Positions 1 through 8,152 of a stretch of 64,000 nt of DNA are shown here, piece by piece. The notes under the pieces were generated by a model. It had not been told where the DNA came from. It searched no databases and saw nothing but the letters and a program-made list of their open reading frames with translations. This stretch comes from JAICKM01 sp050998805. Its GTDB lineage: Bacteria > Chloroflexota > Chloroflexia > QHBQ01 > JAICKM01. Numbering within the stretch: position 1 is the first letter of the stretch; every line of letters starts with the position of its first letter. A program made the translations under genes and the position numbers. The stretch covers positions 1-64,000 of the forward strand of contig JBPCPV010000034.1 of NCBI GenBank assembly GCA_050998805.1, read 5' to 3'.

Positions 1-99
1 CACGGCGACATTGACGCCCTGGTTACTGCTGTGCATCAGTTCTTCGTCTCCTTCACACCCCAGTCTGCTTGCAGGTTGGTGTCCGCCGCTTGACCAAAC

Positions 100-723
100 T
101 TGGAAAGACTTATGCAACCTTACTTAGATGAGTGGCCGCAGGCGTATACCCTTTTGGAAGAGACCCTCGCCCTGCGCCGCGCCCTGGGAGACACGCGCGG
201 CATGGGCATTGCGCTCAGCAATTTAGGCGGCCTGGCGGTACTCCTGAAAGACTACGCCCGGGCGGTAGCCATCGAGGAGGAAAGTCTAACGCTGTTCGCG
301 GCGCTGGGCGACCAGCGCGCCCGGGTCGGCTCACTCTCAAATCTCGCCGAGGCGAGCCGCAACCTCGGCGACTCCGCGCGGGCGCGGGCGCTCTACGCCG
401 AGATGATCGAGCTACTGGAGGCCCTCGGCGATAGCTCCGCTCTCACGATTGGTCTGGAGGGGATAGCAGCCCTCGACGTAGCCAATGCCCGAGCCGAATA
501 CGTCCAACGGGCGGTACGGCTGCTCGGTGCGTCTGAGGTGTTACGTGAAGCATCCGGCACATCTCTCTCACCACGCGACCAGGCGGAGTACAAGCGCGTC
601 CTCGCCGACGCGCGCGATCAACTCGGTGACGAAGTGTTTGCCCAGGCATGGACTGTGGGCCGGGAAATGACGGTTCAAGATGCAGTACGCGACGCGGCCA
701 CGCCGCCGCATGTCGCGTCGTAG
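100..723 (+). pseudogene. TPR-domain fragment, C-terminal remnant of a large regulator
   Basis: The 207 residues hold TPR-like helical repeats (e.g. ALRRALGDTRGMGIALSNLG, then ALFAALGDQRARVGSLSNLA at about 25-100). They end in a tail (RLLGASEVLREASGTSLS ... EVFAQAWTVGREMTVQDAV) of the kind that closes large NB-ARC/LuxR- or adenylate-cyclase-type TPR regulators. The frame is closed by TGA at 91-93 and the only starts are TTG at 100 or ATG at 112, without a Shine-Dalgarno sequence. The ATPase and output domains expected upstream are not in frame. I read it as the broken 3' end of a longer gene; the upstream part lies outside the window or is lost. A standalone TPR protein is possible but less likely. 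Confidence 0.5.
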
Positions 724-813
724 ACCCCGGGGAACCCCTTCCAAGACACCCGGCGCAGGCTCACGCTGGGCCTTGTGCCAAGTTTTGTACCCTCTATTGT
801 ACCCGACGCGCTC

Positions 814-842
814 TTTCGCAGGCACCCCACCCTTGCTATAAT
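814..842 (+). promoter_or_regulatory. promoter of the SLH/FG-GAP gene
   Basis: A perfect -10 box TATAAT lies at 837-842, with a weak -35 (TTTCGC, 814-819) 17 bases upstream. A Shine-Dalgarno AAGGAG lies at 869-874 before the ATG at 882. Confidence 0.5.
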
Positions 843-881
843 GAGAGGGCTAGAATATTGGGGGCAGCAAGGAGCAAAACG

Positions 882-3594
882 ATGAAGCAAAACTGGAAAC
901 TGGGTACTATGGCGGCGGTGGCTGTGGCGATGCTGTTGTTGGCATGGGGATTGGTGGGAGAGCGCGCAGGCGCGGCAGGGTCGGGTGGCCCGTCTGCCGT
1001 CGGGGTTGGGCTACCGCCCGCCGCCCCTCAGAGCTGCTCGAATCTGGGCTTTACTCGCACCGACTACCCGGTGGGCGCTCTCCCAAAGGGGGGGGGTGGT
1101 GGGCGACTTCAACGGCGACGGCCATCCCGACATCGCCGTCGCCAACGAGAACTCTAACAACTTGACGGTGCTGCTCGGCGACGGTATGGGCAGCTTCGCT
1201 CCCGCTCCCGGCTCCCCCTTCCCCGTGGGGCACACCCCCTACGGGGTGGCGGTCGGTGACCTCAACAGCGACGGCCATCCCGACCTGGTGGTCGCGGATG
1301 AGGGCAGCGCCGGCGTGAGCGTGTTGCTCGGCGACGGCACGGGCAGCTTCGCTCCCGCCCCCGGCTCCCCCTTCCCCGTGGGAACCGCCCCGTTCGCCGT
1401 GGCGGTGGCAGATTTCAACGGCGACACGCGCCTCGACATCGCCGGCGCGGACACCGGTGCCAACAGCCTCACGGTGCTGCTGAACGTGTGCCTTCTCACG
1501 CCCACCGCCGGAGCGACGAATACTCCGGCCAACACGACGACGAGCACCGCGACCGTTCCTCCAAGTAGCAGCCCTACGCCGACCACGCCTCCGGCCCACA
1601 CAGCCACACCGACCGCTACGCTCACATGCTCCCCCGGCTTTGATCTTGTGCCCAGCCCCAACCAGGGCACCGCCGGAACCGTCTTGCAGGCCGTCGCGCC
1701 GCGCACCCCGTCCGATGTCTGGGCGGTCGGATTCTACTACCCCAGCCCGGGCGGCGGCGCTCAGACGCTGGTCGAGCACTGGGACGGCACCGCCTGGACC
1801 ATCGTGCCCAGCCCCAGCCTGAGCACCAATGCCAACGTGTTGCTGGGGGTTACTGCGCTCGCCTCCAATAACGCCTGGGCGGTCGGCCTTTCTAGCGACG
1901 CCGGCGGCACGGAGCGGACCCTGATCGAGCACTGGGATGGCACCTCCTGGACCATCGTGCCCAGCCCGAACGTCGGCACCCTCAGCAACAACCTCAATTC
2001 GGTGGCCGTGAGCGCCCCCAACGACATCTGGGCGACCGGCGGCTGGACAGGTAGTGGTGTCCAAGTCGGACACACCCTGACCGAACATTGGGACGGCCAG
2101 ACCTGGACGGTCGTGCCCAGCCCCAGCCCCGGAACCATTGACAACTACCTTAGTTCCGTCTCGGTCGCTGCCCCCAACGATGTCTGGGCGGTCGGCCGCT
2201 ATCTCAGCGCGCGCAATTTCACCCTGGTGGAGCATTGGGACGGCTCAGCTTGGACATTGATGCAGGGGCCGGACCCGGGCACGGCAGGGGACTACTTCAA
2301 CAGCTTGTCGGTCCATGCGGCCAACGACATATGGGCCGGAGGCGTCTTCTTTAATACCGGGGAGAACAACCAGCACCTCTTGACGGCCCATTGGGACGGC
2401 ACCGCCTGGACCGTCGTCACCGATCCGGATGCCGGGCCGGGCAATGCGATTTTAGGGATCAGCGCGGTGGGTGCCGCCGACGTCTGGGCGGTCGGAGGCT
2501 ACGCCGACCCAACGCACCAGGCGGGGGGCAGCTTCGCGCAACACTGGGACGGCACAGGCTGGACGGTACTTCCCATCGTGACTCCGGGTACGCAGGGCAA
2601 CTCGCTGCGCGGCGTTGCGGCACTGGATAGCGGGCATGTTTGGACCGTCGGGGACCAGGTCAACAACAACATTCTATCGAGCCTGATCGAGCGGTATAAC
2701 AACTGCCCGATCCCGTCCTCGCCGACGCCAAGCTCCACGGCCCCGGTTCCCACAACCTCACCGACGCCAAGCTCCACGGCCACAGCTACGGCCCCGGTTC
2801 CCACAACCTCGCCGGTGCCGAGTTCCACAGCCACAGCTACGGTTCCCACGCCTTCGCCGGTGCCGAGCGCCACGATCCTGGCGACGAGCACACCTGCGGC
2901 CACGCCGAGCCTGCCGCCCCAGGCTTCCCAGACGGCCAGGCCCACCAGCACGAGCACTCCGGCACCGCCCGCGACCGCTACCACCACCGCCTGCCCGATC
3001 AACTTCTCTGACGTGCATCCGGCCGACTACTTCTACACGCCGGTGCAGTACCTGGCTTGCCACGGAGTCGTCAGCGGCTATAGCGACGGCATGTTCAGGC
3101 CATACAACAACACAACCCGCTCCCAAATGGTCAAGATCGTGGTGCTGGGCTTCAACAAACCGATAACCACGCCAGCGGGGCGAGCCTACAGTTTCACCGA
3201 CGTGACCACAAGCAACCCGTTCTTCTCCGTGGTGGAGACCGCCTACGCCGATGGCATCGTGAGCGGCTACACCTGCGGCACAGCGCCGGCCGGACCGTGC
3301 GACAGCCTGCGCCGCCCCTACTTCCTGCCCTACAACAACGTAACGCGGAGCCAGCTCGCCAAGATAGACGTGCTGGCGGCAGGCTGGACGCTCTACAACC
3401 CAACGACGCCGAGTTTCGGTGATGTGCCTGTCGGCTCGACATTCTACTCGGTGATAGAGACGGCGGTCTGCCACGGAGTGGTCAGCGGATACAACGACGG
3501 CACATTCCGCCCATTCAACAACGCTACGCGGGGTCAGATCAGCAAGATCGTCTACCTGAGCATCGTCAACCCGACGGTGAGCTGCGGGCCGTAG
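882..3594 (+). CDS. S-layer-anchored FG-GAP / beta-propeller surface protein, frameshifted in a G tract
   Basis: The protein starts at ATG 882 after AAGGAG, with a signal peptide (MKQNWKLGTM then a hydrophobic run). It leaves frame at a run of nine G (1088-1096) and continues one frame over to 3594; eight G would give one open frame. Order of domains: signal peptide; FG-GAP/VCBS calcium-binding repeats (VGDFNGDGHPDIAV, VGDLNSDGHPDLVV, VADFNGDTRLDIAG); a Thr/Pro linker; seven blade-like repeats marked by DVWAVG and HWDGTAWTIVPSP; a second Thr/Ser/Pro linker made of short coding repeats (about 2737-2850); three C-terminal SLH domains (FSDV ... GVVSGYSDGMFRPYNNTTRSQ). This is a typical secreted, wall-bound architecture. 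Function and ligand are unknown. The shift could be phase variation, a recent mutation or a sequencing error. Confidence 0.8.
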
Positions 3595-3657
3595 CGGCCA
3601 AGCCTGAATTGCTGTATAATTGCTCTCGACCAGCAGCGAGGACAAGGAGGACAGCAA

Positions 3658-4233
3658 ATGGCCCGTATCCCCGGCATAGACGAATCGAACAGCGAGCAGC
3701 CCGACTTCACATCGAGCGTGTTCGACCTGCAAAGGCGCACATATGGCAGGGTGCTTGAGAGTACCTTGCTGTATGCCAGACGGCCCAGTATTCTCAGGGC
3801 GGCACGGGGCATGTGGAGTGGCCTCGCCGCGTCACGGACGCTCGAGGAGACGCTCGTTTACTTGGTGAACGTGCGCGTGGCGGGATTGGTGGGCTGCCCG
3901 TTCTGAGTGGACATCAACGCTGCCGGCGGCAGCAAGCTCGGCATCACCCACGACAAGTTTGAGGCGCTCGGAGAGCACTCCGGCAGCAGGCTCTTCACGC
4001 CCCAGGAAGAGGCGGCTCTCGCATACGCTGACGCCATGACAGGAACCGGCACCGTGCCCGACAACATCTTTGCCCAGGTCCAGGCCCACTTTAGCAGCGA
4101 CCAGATCGTTGAGCTGACCGAAACGATAGCCTGGGAGAACTGCTCGGCGCGCTTTAACCGCGCGCTACATGTGTCGAGTTCCGGACTCTACGCGGGGGGT
4201 GCGCTCAGTTGGCCCCGGCAGGCCGACTGGTAG
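3658..4233 (+). CDS. AhpD-like (carboxymuconolactone decarboxylase family) protein with in-frame TGA; candidate selenoprotein
   Basis: ATG 3658 follows AAGGAGG and a TATAAT box at 3615-3620. The frame runs 82 codons to GLVGCPF, meets TGA at 3904-3906, and continues in the same frame with VDINAAGGSKLG for 108 more codons to a TAG stop ending at 4233. The TGA falls exactly where the second Cys of the AhpD/CMD redox motif CxxC belongs (C80-P-F-TGA83), and the downstream half is well conserved in character (LTETIAWENCSARFNRAL). AhpD-fold proteins use this Cys pair for thiol peroxidase-type chemistry, and Sec-containing members of this fold are known. Either Sec is inserted (CxxU) or the gene carries a nonsense mutation. 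The 3' end overlaps the convergent DoxX gene by 29 bases. Confidence 0.65.
3919..3933 (+). promoter_or_regulatory. SECIS-like hairpin downstream of the in-frame TGA
   Basis: A perfect inverted repeat GCTGCC-GGC-GGCAGC starts 12 bases after the TGA. It gives a 6-bp stem and a 3-nt loop beginning with G; the loop starts 18 bases after the TGA. These values fall inside the published bacterial SECIS consensus as I recall it (short stem, small apical loop with an early G, loop about 16-37 bases from the UGA). In GC-rich coding DNA such hairpins also occur by chance. Confidence 0.4.
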
Positions 4234-4759
4234 AACGCGGGAGCCGCCGCCGCTCGGCAAACCAACGGCGGATGGCCGGCATCGCCCAGCGATCCAGCGC
4301 ATATGTAGTCAGCCCCGCGCCCGCGAAGAGCATCGCGCTCTCGGCGGCCAGCATGTAGCCGTTCGCGTTCGCCGCGCCCGCGAAGATGTAATTCAGGTTC
4401 ATGGCGGCACCGAAGAAAGCCGCCCAGCGGGTGAGCAGGCCGAGGACCAGCGCCAAGCCAACCAGTCCCTCGCCGAATGTCACCAGGGTGCTGTACCAAA
4501 GCTCGTTGGGCAAGGCCACGGCCCGCACCCAGGCGGCGTACCAGCCAAAGACATCGGGAGAAGGGCCGCTGGTTTTGCTCAGGCTCTTGAGCAGAAATTG
4601 GTGCAGTGCGCTCGGTGCCTGGTCGCCGACCCAAGCAGGGTTGGTCAGCTTGGACAACCCGGCATTGAGCCACTGGTAGCCGATGCCGAGCCGGAGAAGC
4701 AGCCACAACAGGCCGGTCACCCGGGGATCTGATAACTGGCGCAGATACCTTTCCATCAT
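4205..4759 (-). CDS. DoxX family membrane protein
   Basis: This is a 184-residue integral membrane protein with about four hydrophobic segments (VTGLLWLLLRLGIGYQWL, LVTFGEGLVGLALVLGLLTR, AAFFGAAMNLNYIFAG, SAMLFAGAGLTTYAL). The early GIGYQWLNAGLSKL and GLVLGLLTR-type patterns are typical of DoxX/DoxD-like proteins. DoxD homologues form part of a thiosulfate:quinone oxidoreductase; most bacterial DoxX proteins have no proven role. AAGGAGGG sits just upstream of the double ATG at 4759. It lies downstream of the cupredoxin gene on the same strand, which fits a shared redox or membrane role, and it overlaps the AhpD-like gene tail-to-tail. Confidence 0.75.
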   Translation of the reverse strand: MMERYLRQLSDPRVTGLLWLLLRLGIGYQWLNAGLSKLTNPAWVGDQAPSALHQFLLKSLSKTSGPSPDVFGWYAAWVRAVALPNELWYSTLVTFGEGLVGLALVLGLLTRWAAFFGAAMNLNYIFAGAANANGYMLAAESAMLFAGAGLTTYALDRWAMPAIRRWFAERRRLPRSTSRPAGAN

Positions 4760-4786
4760 GTTCCCTCCTTTGCGAGGTAGGCGTGT

Positions 4787-4810
4787 GGCAGGGGGCGAAG
4801 GCCCCCTGCC
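4787..4810 (-). terminator. hairpin between cupredoxin and DoxX genes
   Basis: A perfect 10-bp stem (GGCAGGGGGC / GCCCCCTGCC) encloses a 4-nt loop, lying 12 bases after the cupredoxin stop. No T tract follows, so it may be a weak terminator or an mRNA-stabilising element limiting read-through into doxX. Confidence 0.5.
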
Positions 4811-4821
4811 GTGCTTCCTGC

Positions 4822-5334
4822 TTACGCGCGGCGCGCTGAGGTGCGGTGCTTGAGCCTCAACCCGCCACCCAGCAGTAAGAGGCCCAGCGACACCAAGAGC
4901 GTGCCGCCAAAGTCACTCGGGGCACCGGTTGAAGGCATCGCAGGCGATGCGCTCGCCTCTACGTGGATCGTTCCCTTCATGCCCATCGCTTCGTGGCTGT
5001 CCACAGGGCAGTACATCTCCCAGTCACCGGCCACCGGAAAGGTGAACGAGGCGGTCCGTGTCTCGCCGGGCTTTAGGTTGGTCGAGAAGAGCGTCTGCTC
5101 GATGTGACGGTCCGGCTGCTCCACCTTGAAGTTATGCTCCGCAGCCCCGGAGTTCGTGACGGTGAATTGCACCGCCTGCCCCTGGGGCACCGTCACTGTC
5201 CCAGGTGTGAGTTTGAACTCTGTCGCTGTGATCGTCACCTGCTGTGTCCCCTGTGCGTGGACAATGCTCGGCAGCCAGAGCAGCGCGGCCAGCCCAGCCA
5301 GGGTCAGCAGTTTAACGGGAAAGAACCTTGTCAT
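4822..5334 (-). CDS. secreted cupredoxin-like copper protein with C-terminal anchor
   Basis: The 170-residue protein has a signal peptide (MTRFFPVKLLTLAGLAALLW ... VHAQG). A plastocyanin-like domain follows (about 33-130) carrying the expected type-1 copper ligands: His in AEHNFKV, then Cys, His and Met in EMYCPVDSHEAMGM. The C-terminus has a sorting-type tail, MPSTGAPSD, then a hydrophobic segment and basic RLKHRTSARRA, so it is probably fixed to the outer face of the membrane or wall. It likely carries electrons or handles copper outside the cell. AAGGAGG lies eight bases before the ATG at 5334. DoxX lies downstream on the same strand. Confidence 0.8.
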   Translation of the reverse strand: MTRFFPVKLLTLAGLAALLWLPSIVHAQGTQQVTITATEFKLTPGTVTVPQGQAVQFTVTNSGAAEHNFKVEQPDRHIEQTLFSTNLKPGETRTASFTFPVAGDWEMYCPVDSHEAMGMKGTIHVEASASPAMPSTGAPSDFGGTLLVSLGLLLLGGGLRLKHRTSARRA

Positions 5335-5561
5335 TTTGTCAACCTCCTTGTATTTGAGCTTGTGTTTGCTTGTCGCACACGGCGCTTATCTGCACCCTGT
5401 CCAGCATACCAAGATATAAGCCTGGGCAACACGGGCCGAGGTAGTGCATCGGCGCTGACTTTGGTCGCGGAGTTTTTGGACTTTGGTCTGATGCCCTGCG
5501 CGCGAAAATGTTGTACTATAAGCAGAGAACCAAGAGCGAGAGGACAGGTAGAACCCAAGAG

Positions 5562-6995
5562 ATGTGGGTACGGATCAAGGGGTTTTTCAATCGCCTGAGC
5601 CTAGTCCAGCAGTTTATGCTGGCGGGGCTGGTCATCCTGGTCGCGGGGATGCTCGCCACAGGCGCTTGGGTCGGGCAGCAGATCGAGGATGGGGTGATCC
5701 ACCGAACCGCCGCGACCACCGCGCTCTACGTAAATAGCTTTATCGCCCCCAATTTGCAGGATCTGGCGCACGGCGATGCACTTACTCCCGACCACCAGGC
5801 CAATCTGAACGGCCTGCTTGGGGAGACCGACTTCGGCCAACATATCGTCGCCTTTAAGATCTGGACAAAACAAGGCCGCGTCGTCTACAGCACCGACCGC
5901 GCATTAATCGGCAAAGTCTTCCCGGTGCAGGGCGGGCTGGCGCGCGCCATACGCGGGGAGGTCGCGGCGCGGATCAGCGATCTCAGCGATGCAGAGAACG
6001 AATTCGAGCGCGCGGGCAACAGCCGGCTGCTGGAGATGTATAGCCCCGTTCGGCTGGGGGGCACAGATCAAGTGATCGGCGTGGCCGAGTTCTATTACAC
6101 GGTGGCTGATCTTGACACCGAACTCGCCAATGCCCAATGGCGCAGCTGGCTGGTGGTCGGCCTGGCAAGCCTGGTGATGTATCTGCTGCTCTATGGCTTT
6201 ATCCGCAAGGCCGGCAACACAATCAGCAACCAGCAAGCCGCTTTGCACGATCAGGTGAGCCGGCTGACTGTGCTGCTGACGCAGAACGAGGAACTGAGCG
6301 AGCGGGTGCGCCGGGCTGCGGCGCGCACCACCGCGCTTAACGAGCGGTTCCTGCGGCGCATTAGCGCCGACCTCCACGACGGACCGGCCCAGGACATCGG
6401 GCTGGCCCTGCTGCGGCTGGATCATGTCGTGGGGCCGGCTGGGGACGGTACGGGCGAGCAGGCCGGAGGTGCCCCCCGCGTCGAGGACGGCGACCTGGAG
6501 GTGATAGGCAACTCGTTGCGCCGGGCAATGCAGGAGGTTCGAGCTATTTCGAGCGGCCTCGGTCTGCCGGCGATGGATGCCTGGACCCTCGGCGACATCG
6601 TGGGCCGGGTAGTGCGCGCCCATGAAAGGCGCACCGGAACCCAAGTAGAGGTCGTTCTCGATTGCCCCGTCGATCAAGCATCGCTGCCGGTGAAGATCAC
6701 TCTCTATCGGCTGGTGCAGGAAGCATTGAGTAATGCCTACCTCCATGCGGAGGGCCGGGGCCAGCGCGTCGTCGTGCGCTGTGACGGAACCGATCTGCAT
6801 GTGGAGGTGACCGACGAGGGGCGGGGCTTCGACGGCACAGCCCCGCCCACCTCGGAGGAGCACCTCGGCCTGATCGGGATGCGCGAGCGTGTGGAGAGCC
6901 TCGGCGGCCAGTTCCAGATCAAGAGCGCCCCAGGCCGGGGCACGACGGTGGTCGGTCAACTATCCCTGGCGGCGAAAGGCACCGATGAGCGATAG
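5562..6995 (+). CDS. NarL-type membrane sensor histidine kinase
   Basis: The open frame reaches back to 5508, but a -10-like TACTAT lies at 5514-5519, so ATG 5562 (MWVRIKGFF) is the better start and gives 477 residues. There is a TM segment near 15-35, an extracytoplasmic sensor of about 150 residues (FNIWT-type: GQHIVAFKIWTKQGRVVYST), a second TM (SWLVVGLASLVMYLLLYGF) and a coiled linker. A HisKA_3 domain follows with phospho-His in RRISADLHDGPAQDIG. The C-terminal ATPase has the N box ALSNAYLHA and GRGFDG/GLIGMRERVESLGG. It pairs with the response regulator that overlaps its end by 11 bases. The signal sensed is unknown. Confidence 0.85.
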   Translation: MWVRIKGFFNRLSLVQQFMLAGLVILVAGMLATGAWVGQQIEDGVIHRTAATTALYVNSFIAPNLQDLAHGDALTPDHQANLNGLLGETDFGQHIVAFKIWTKQGRVVYSTDRALIGKVFPVQGGLARAIRGEVAARISDLSDAENEFERAGNSRLLEMYSPVRLGGTDQVIGVAEFYYTVADLDTELANAQWRSWLVVGLASLVMYLLLYGFIRKAGNTISNQQAALHDQVSRLTVLLTQNEELSERVRRAAARTTALNERFLRRISADLHDGPAQDIGLALLRLDHVVGPAGDGTGEQAGGAPRVEDGDLEVIGNSLRRAMQEVRAISSGLGLPAMDAWTLGDIVGRVVRAHERRTGTQVEVVLDCPVDQASLPVKITLYRLVQEALSNAYLHAEGRGQRVVVRCDGTDLHVEVTDEGRGFDGTAPPTSEEHLGLIGMRERVESLGGQFQIKSAPGRGTTVVGQLSLAAKGTDER

Positions 6996-7635
6996 TATGC
7001 AGATCGTCCTCATAGACGATCACCCGCTGTTCCGGGATGGAGTGGCCCACACGCTGGCCTCTGCGCCCGACATCGAGATCGTGGGGCAGGGCGCATCGGC
7101 AGCCGAGGCGATCCATCTGGCCCAGGAACTCTTGCCCGACCTTATCTTGCTGGACATCAATATGCCCGGCGGTGGGCTACAGGCTGCCCAGACTATCACA
7201 GCCACCTGCCCGGTGACCCGGATCGTGATGCTCACGGTCTCCGAGGAAGAAGAAGACCTGCTTGCGGCGCTGCGTGCGGGAGCGCGGGGCTATATCCTCA
7301 AAGGAATCGCGGCCCGTGAGTTAGTACGTATCCTGCGCGCAGTCTACGCGGGTGAGAGCTACGTGACCCCTGCGCTGGCCGCGGGGCTGCTGCGCGAGAT
7401 AACCGGCAGGGCAAGGCCCCCGGCAGACCCTCTCGACGAGTTGACGGAGCGTGAACACGAGATCCTTGAAGGGGTGGCCGGCGGCCTCAGCAACAAAGAA
7501 ATCGGTCAGCGTCTCCACCTGAGCGAGAAAACAGTGAAGCACTACATGACGAATATCTTGCAGAAGCTGCAAGTACGCAACCGGGTGGAGGCGGCATTGC
7601 TCGCCCAGCGCGGCGTGCGGGGGCCACGGGCGTAG
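6985..7635 (+). CDS. NarL/LuxR-family response regulator
   Basis: The 216-residue protein starts at ATG 6985 (MSDSMQIVLIDDH), inside the last 11 bases of the kinase gene. The receiver domain (about 1-120) keeps the acidic pair DD, phospho-Asp in LILLDINMPGGG, Thr in VMLTVSEEEE and Lys in GYILKGIAA. A C-terminal LuxR-type HTH (about 150-212) reads LTEREHEILEGVAGGLSNKE then LSEKTVKHYMTNILQKL. It should be phosphorylated by the kinase just upstream and act as a DNA-binding regulator. Targets cannot be seen from the sequence. Confidence 0.9.
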   Translation: MSDSMQIVLIDDHPLFRDGVAHTLASAPDIEIVGQGASAAEAIHLAQELLPDLILLDINMPGGGLQAAQTITATCPVTRIVMLTVSEEEEDLLAALRAGARGYILKGIAARELVRILRAVYAGESYVTPALAAGLLREITGRARPPADPLDELTEREHEILEGVAGGLSNKEIGQRLHLSEKTVKHYMTNILQKLQVRNRVEAALLAQRGVRGPRA

Positions 7636-8152
7636 GCGGGGATTCAGCCGTCCACGAATACGGGCCACGAATACACGAATGGTGTGAGGCTGCTGAAAAA
7701 GTCGGATCGGTGGGGCAAGCACTCAGCAATCGAGTGTTTTTCAGCCTGTGGTGGGGAGCGTCCCCGTTATCAGACCGTAAAAACGCCGTGTCGGTGGGGA
7801 ACCCATCGACTTTTTCAGCAGCCTCAATGGTGTGAAGCGATCAGAGTGATAGGGGTGTGGAGGCGGTCCACCGGCGGAGCCGTGTCTTACCGAGTTGTTA
7901 GTCGTTGGTGGTCGGCGTATCGGGCCGCCGAGACGGCGGCGGTACGGATTGCGAGGCCACGGATGAATTGTGAACAGGATGTCAAAGCGCACGTTGTATC
8001 GAGGCACGTTCTTTGCTATAGTGCCGTGTGACGTTGGCCGACCGCAGTAGCAAACTCTACTGCCATTCTGAGCATTGTGAGGAATCTCTTAGCCGTACAT
8101 CGCTCTACTGTCATTCTGAGAGCAGCGAAGAATCTCTTACAGGGAGATCGAC
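7636..8152 (+). repeat. gene-free spacer with intergenic repeat modules
   Basis: No coding region was recognised in these 517 bases. They hold a CACGAATA-rich module (7651-7681), a MITE (7686-7825), the hairpin module GTCCACCGGCGGAGCCGTG (from 7866), a GTTAGTCGTTGGTGG stretch and the module GGGCCGCCGAGACGGCGG (7922-7947). Two tandem copies of a CATTCTGAG...GAATCTCTTA element follow (about 8055-8138). The same modules recur near 28.8, 31.5, 33.5 and 61.6 kb. Confidence 0.7.
7686..7825. mobile_element. MITE-like element with perfect terminal inverted repeats
   Basis: The 140-bp element is bounded by perfect 19-bp inverted repeats, GAGGCTGCTGAAAAAGTCG at 7686-7704 and its complement at 7807-7825. 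It is flanked by direct repeats AATGGTGT at 7678-7685 and 7826-7833; the match can be read as 10 bases because GA follows on both sides. It has no room for a transposase, so it must be mobilised in trans by an insertion sequence with similar ends. TCGGTGGGG occurs inside each end in direct orientation. The 8-10 bp target duplication is typical of several DDE transposase families. Confidence 0.85.

Noticed and set aside
1051..2235. 394-residue open frame on the minus strand opposite the surface protein gene
   Set aside because: It mirrors the GC-rich beta-propeller repeats and is Arg/Gly/Ala-rich with no family pattern; the plus strand encodes clear FG-GAP and HWDG repeats.
2758..3732. 324-residue minus-strand open frame over the SLH region
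   Set aside because: Shadow of the SLH coding strand; no Shine-Dalgarno sequence and no recognisable domain.
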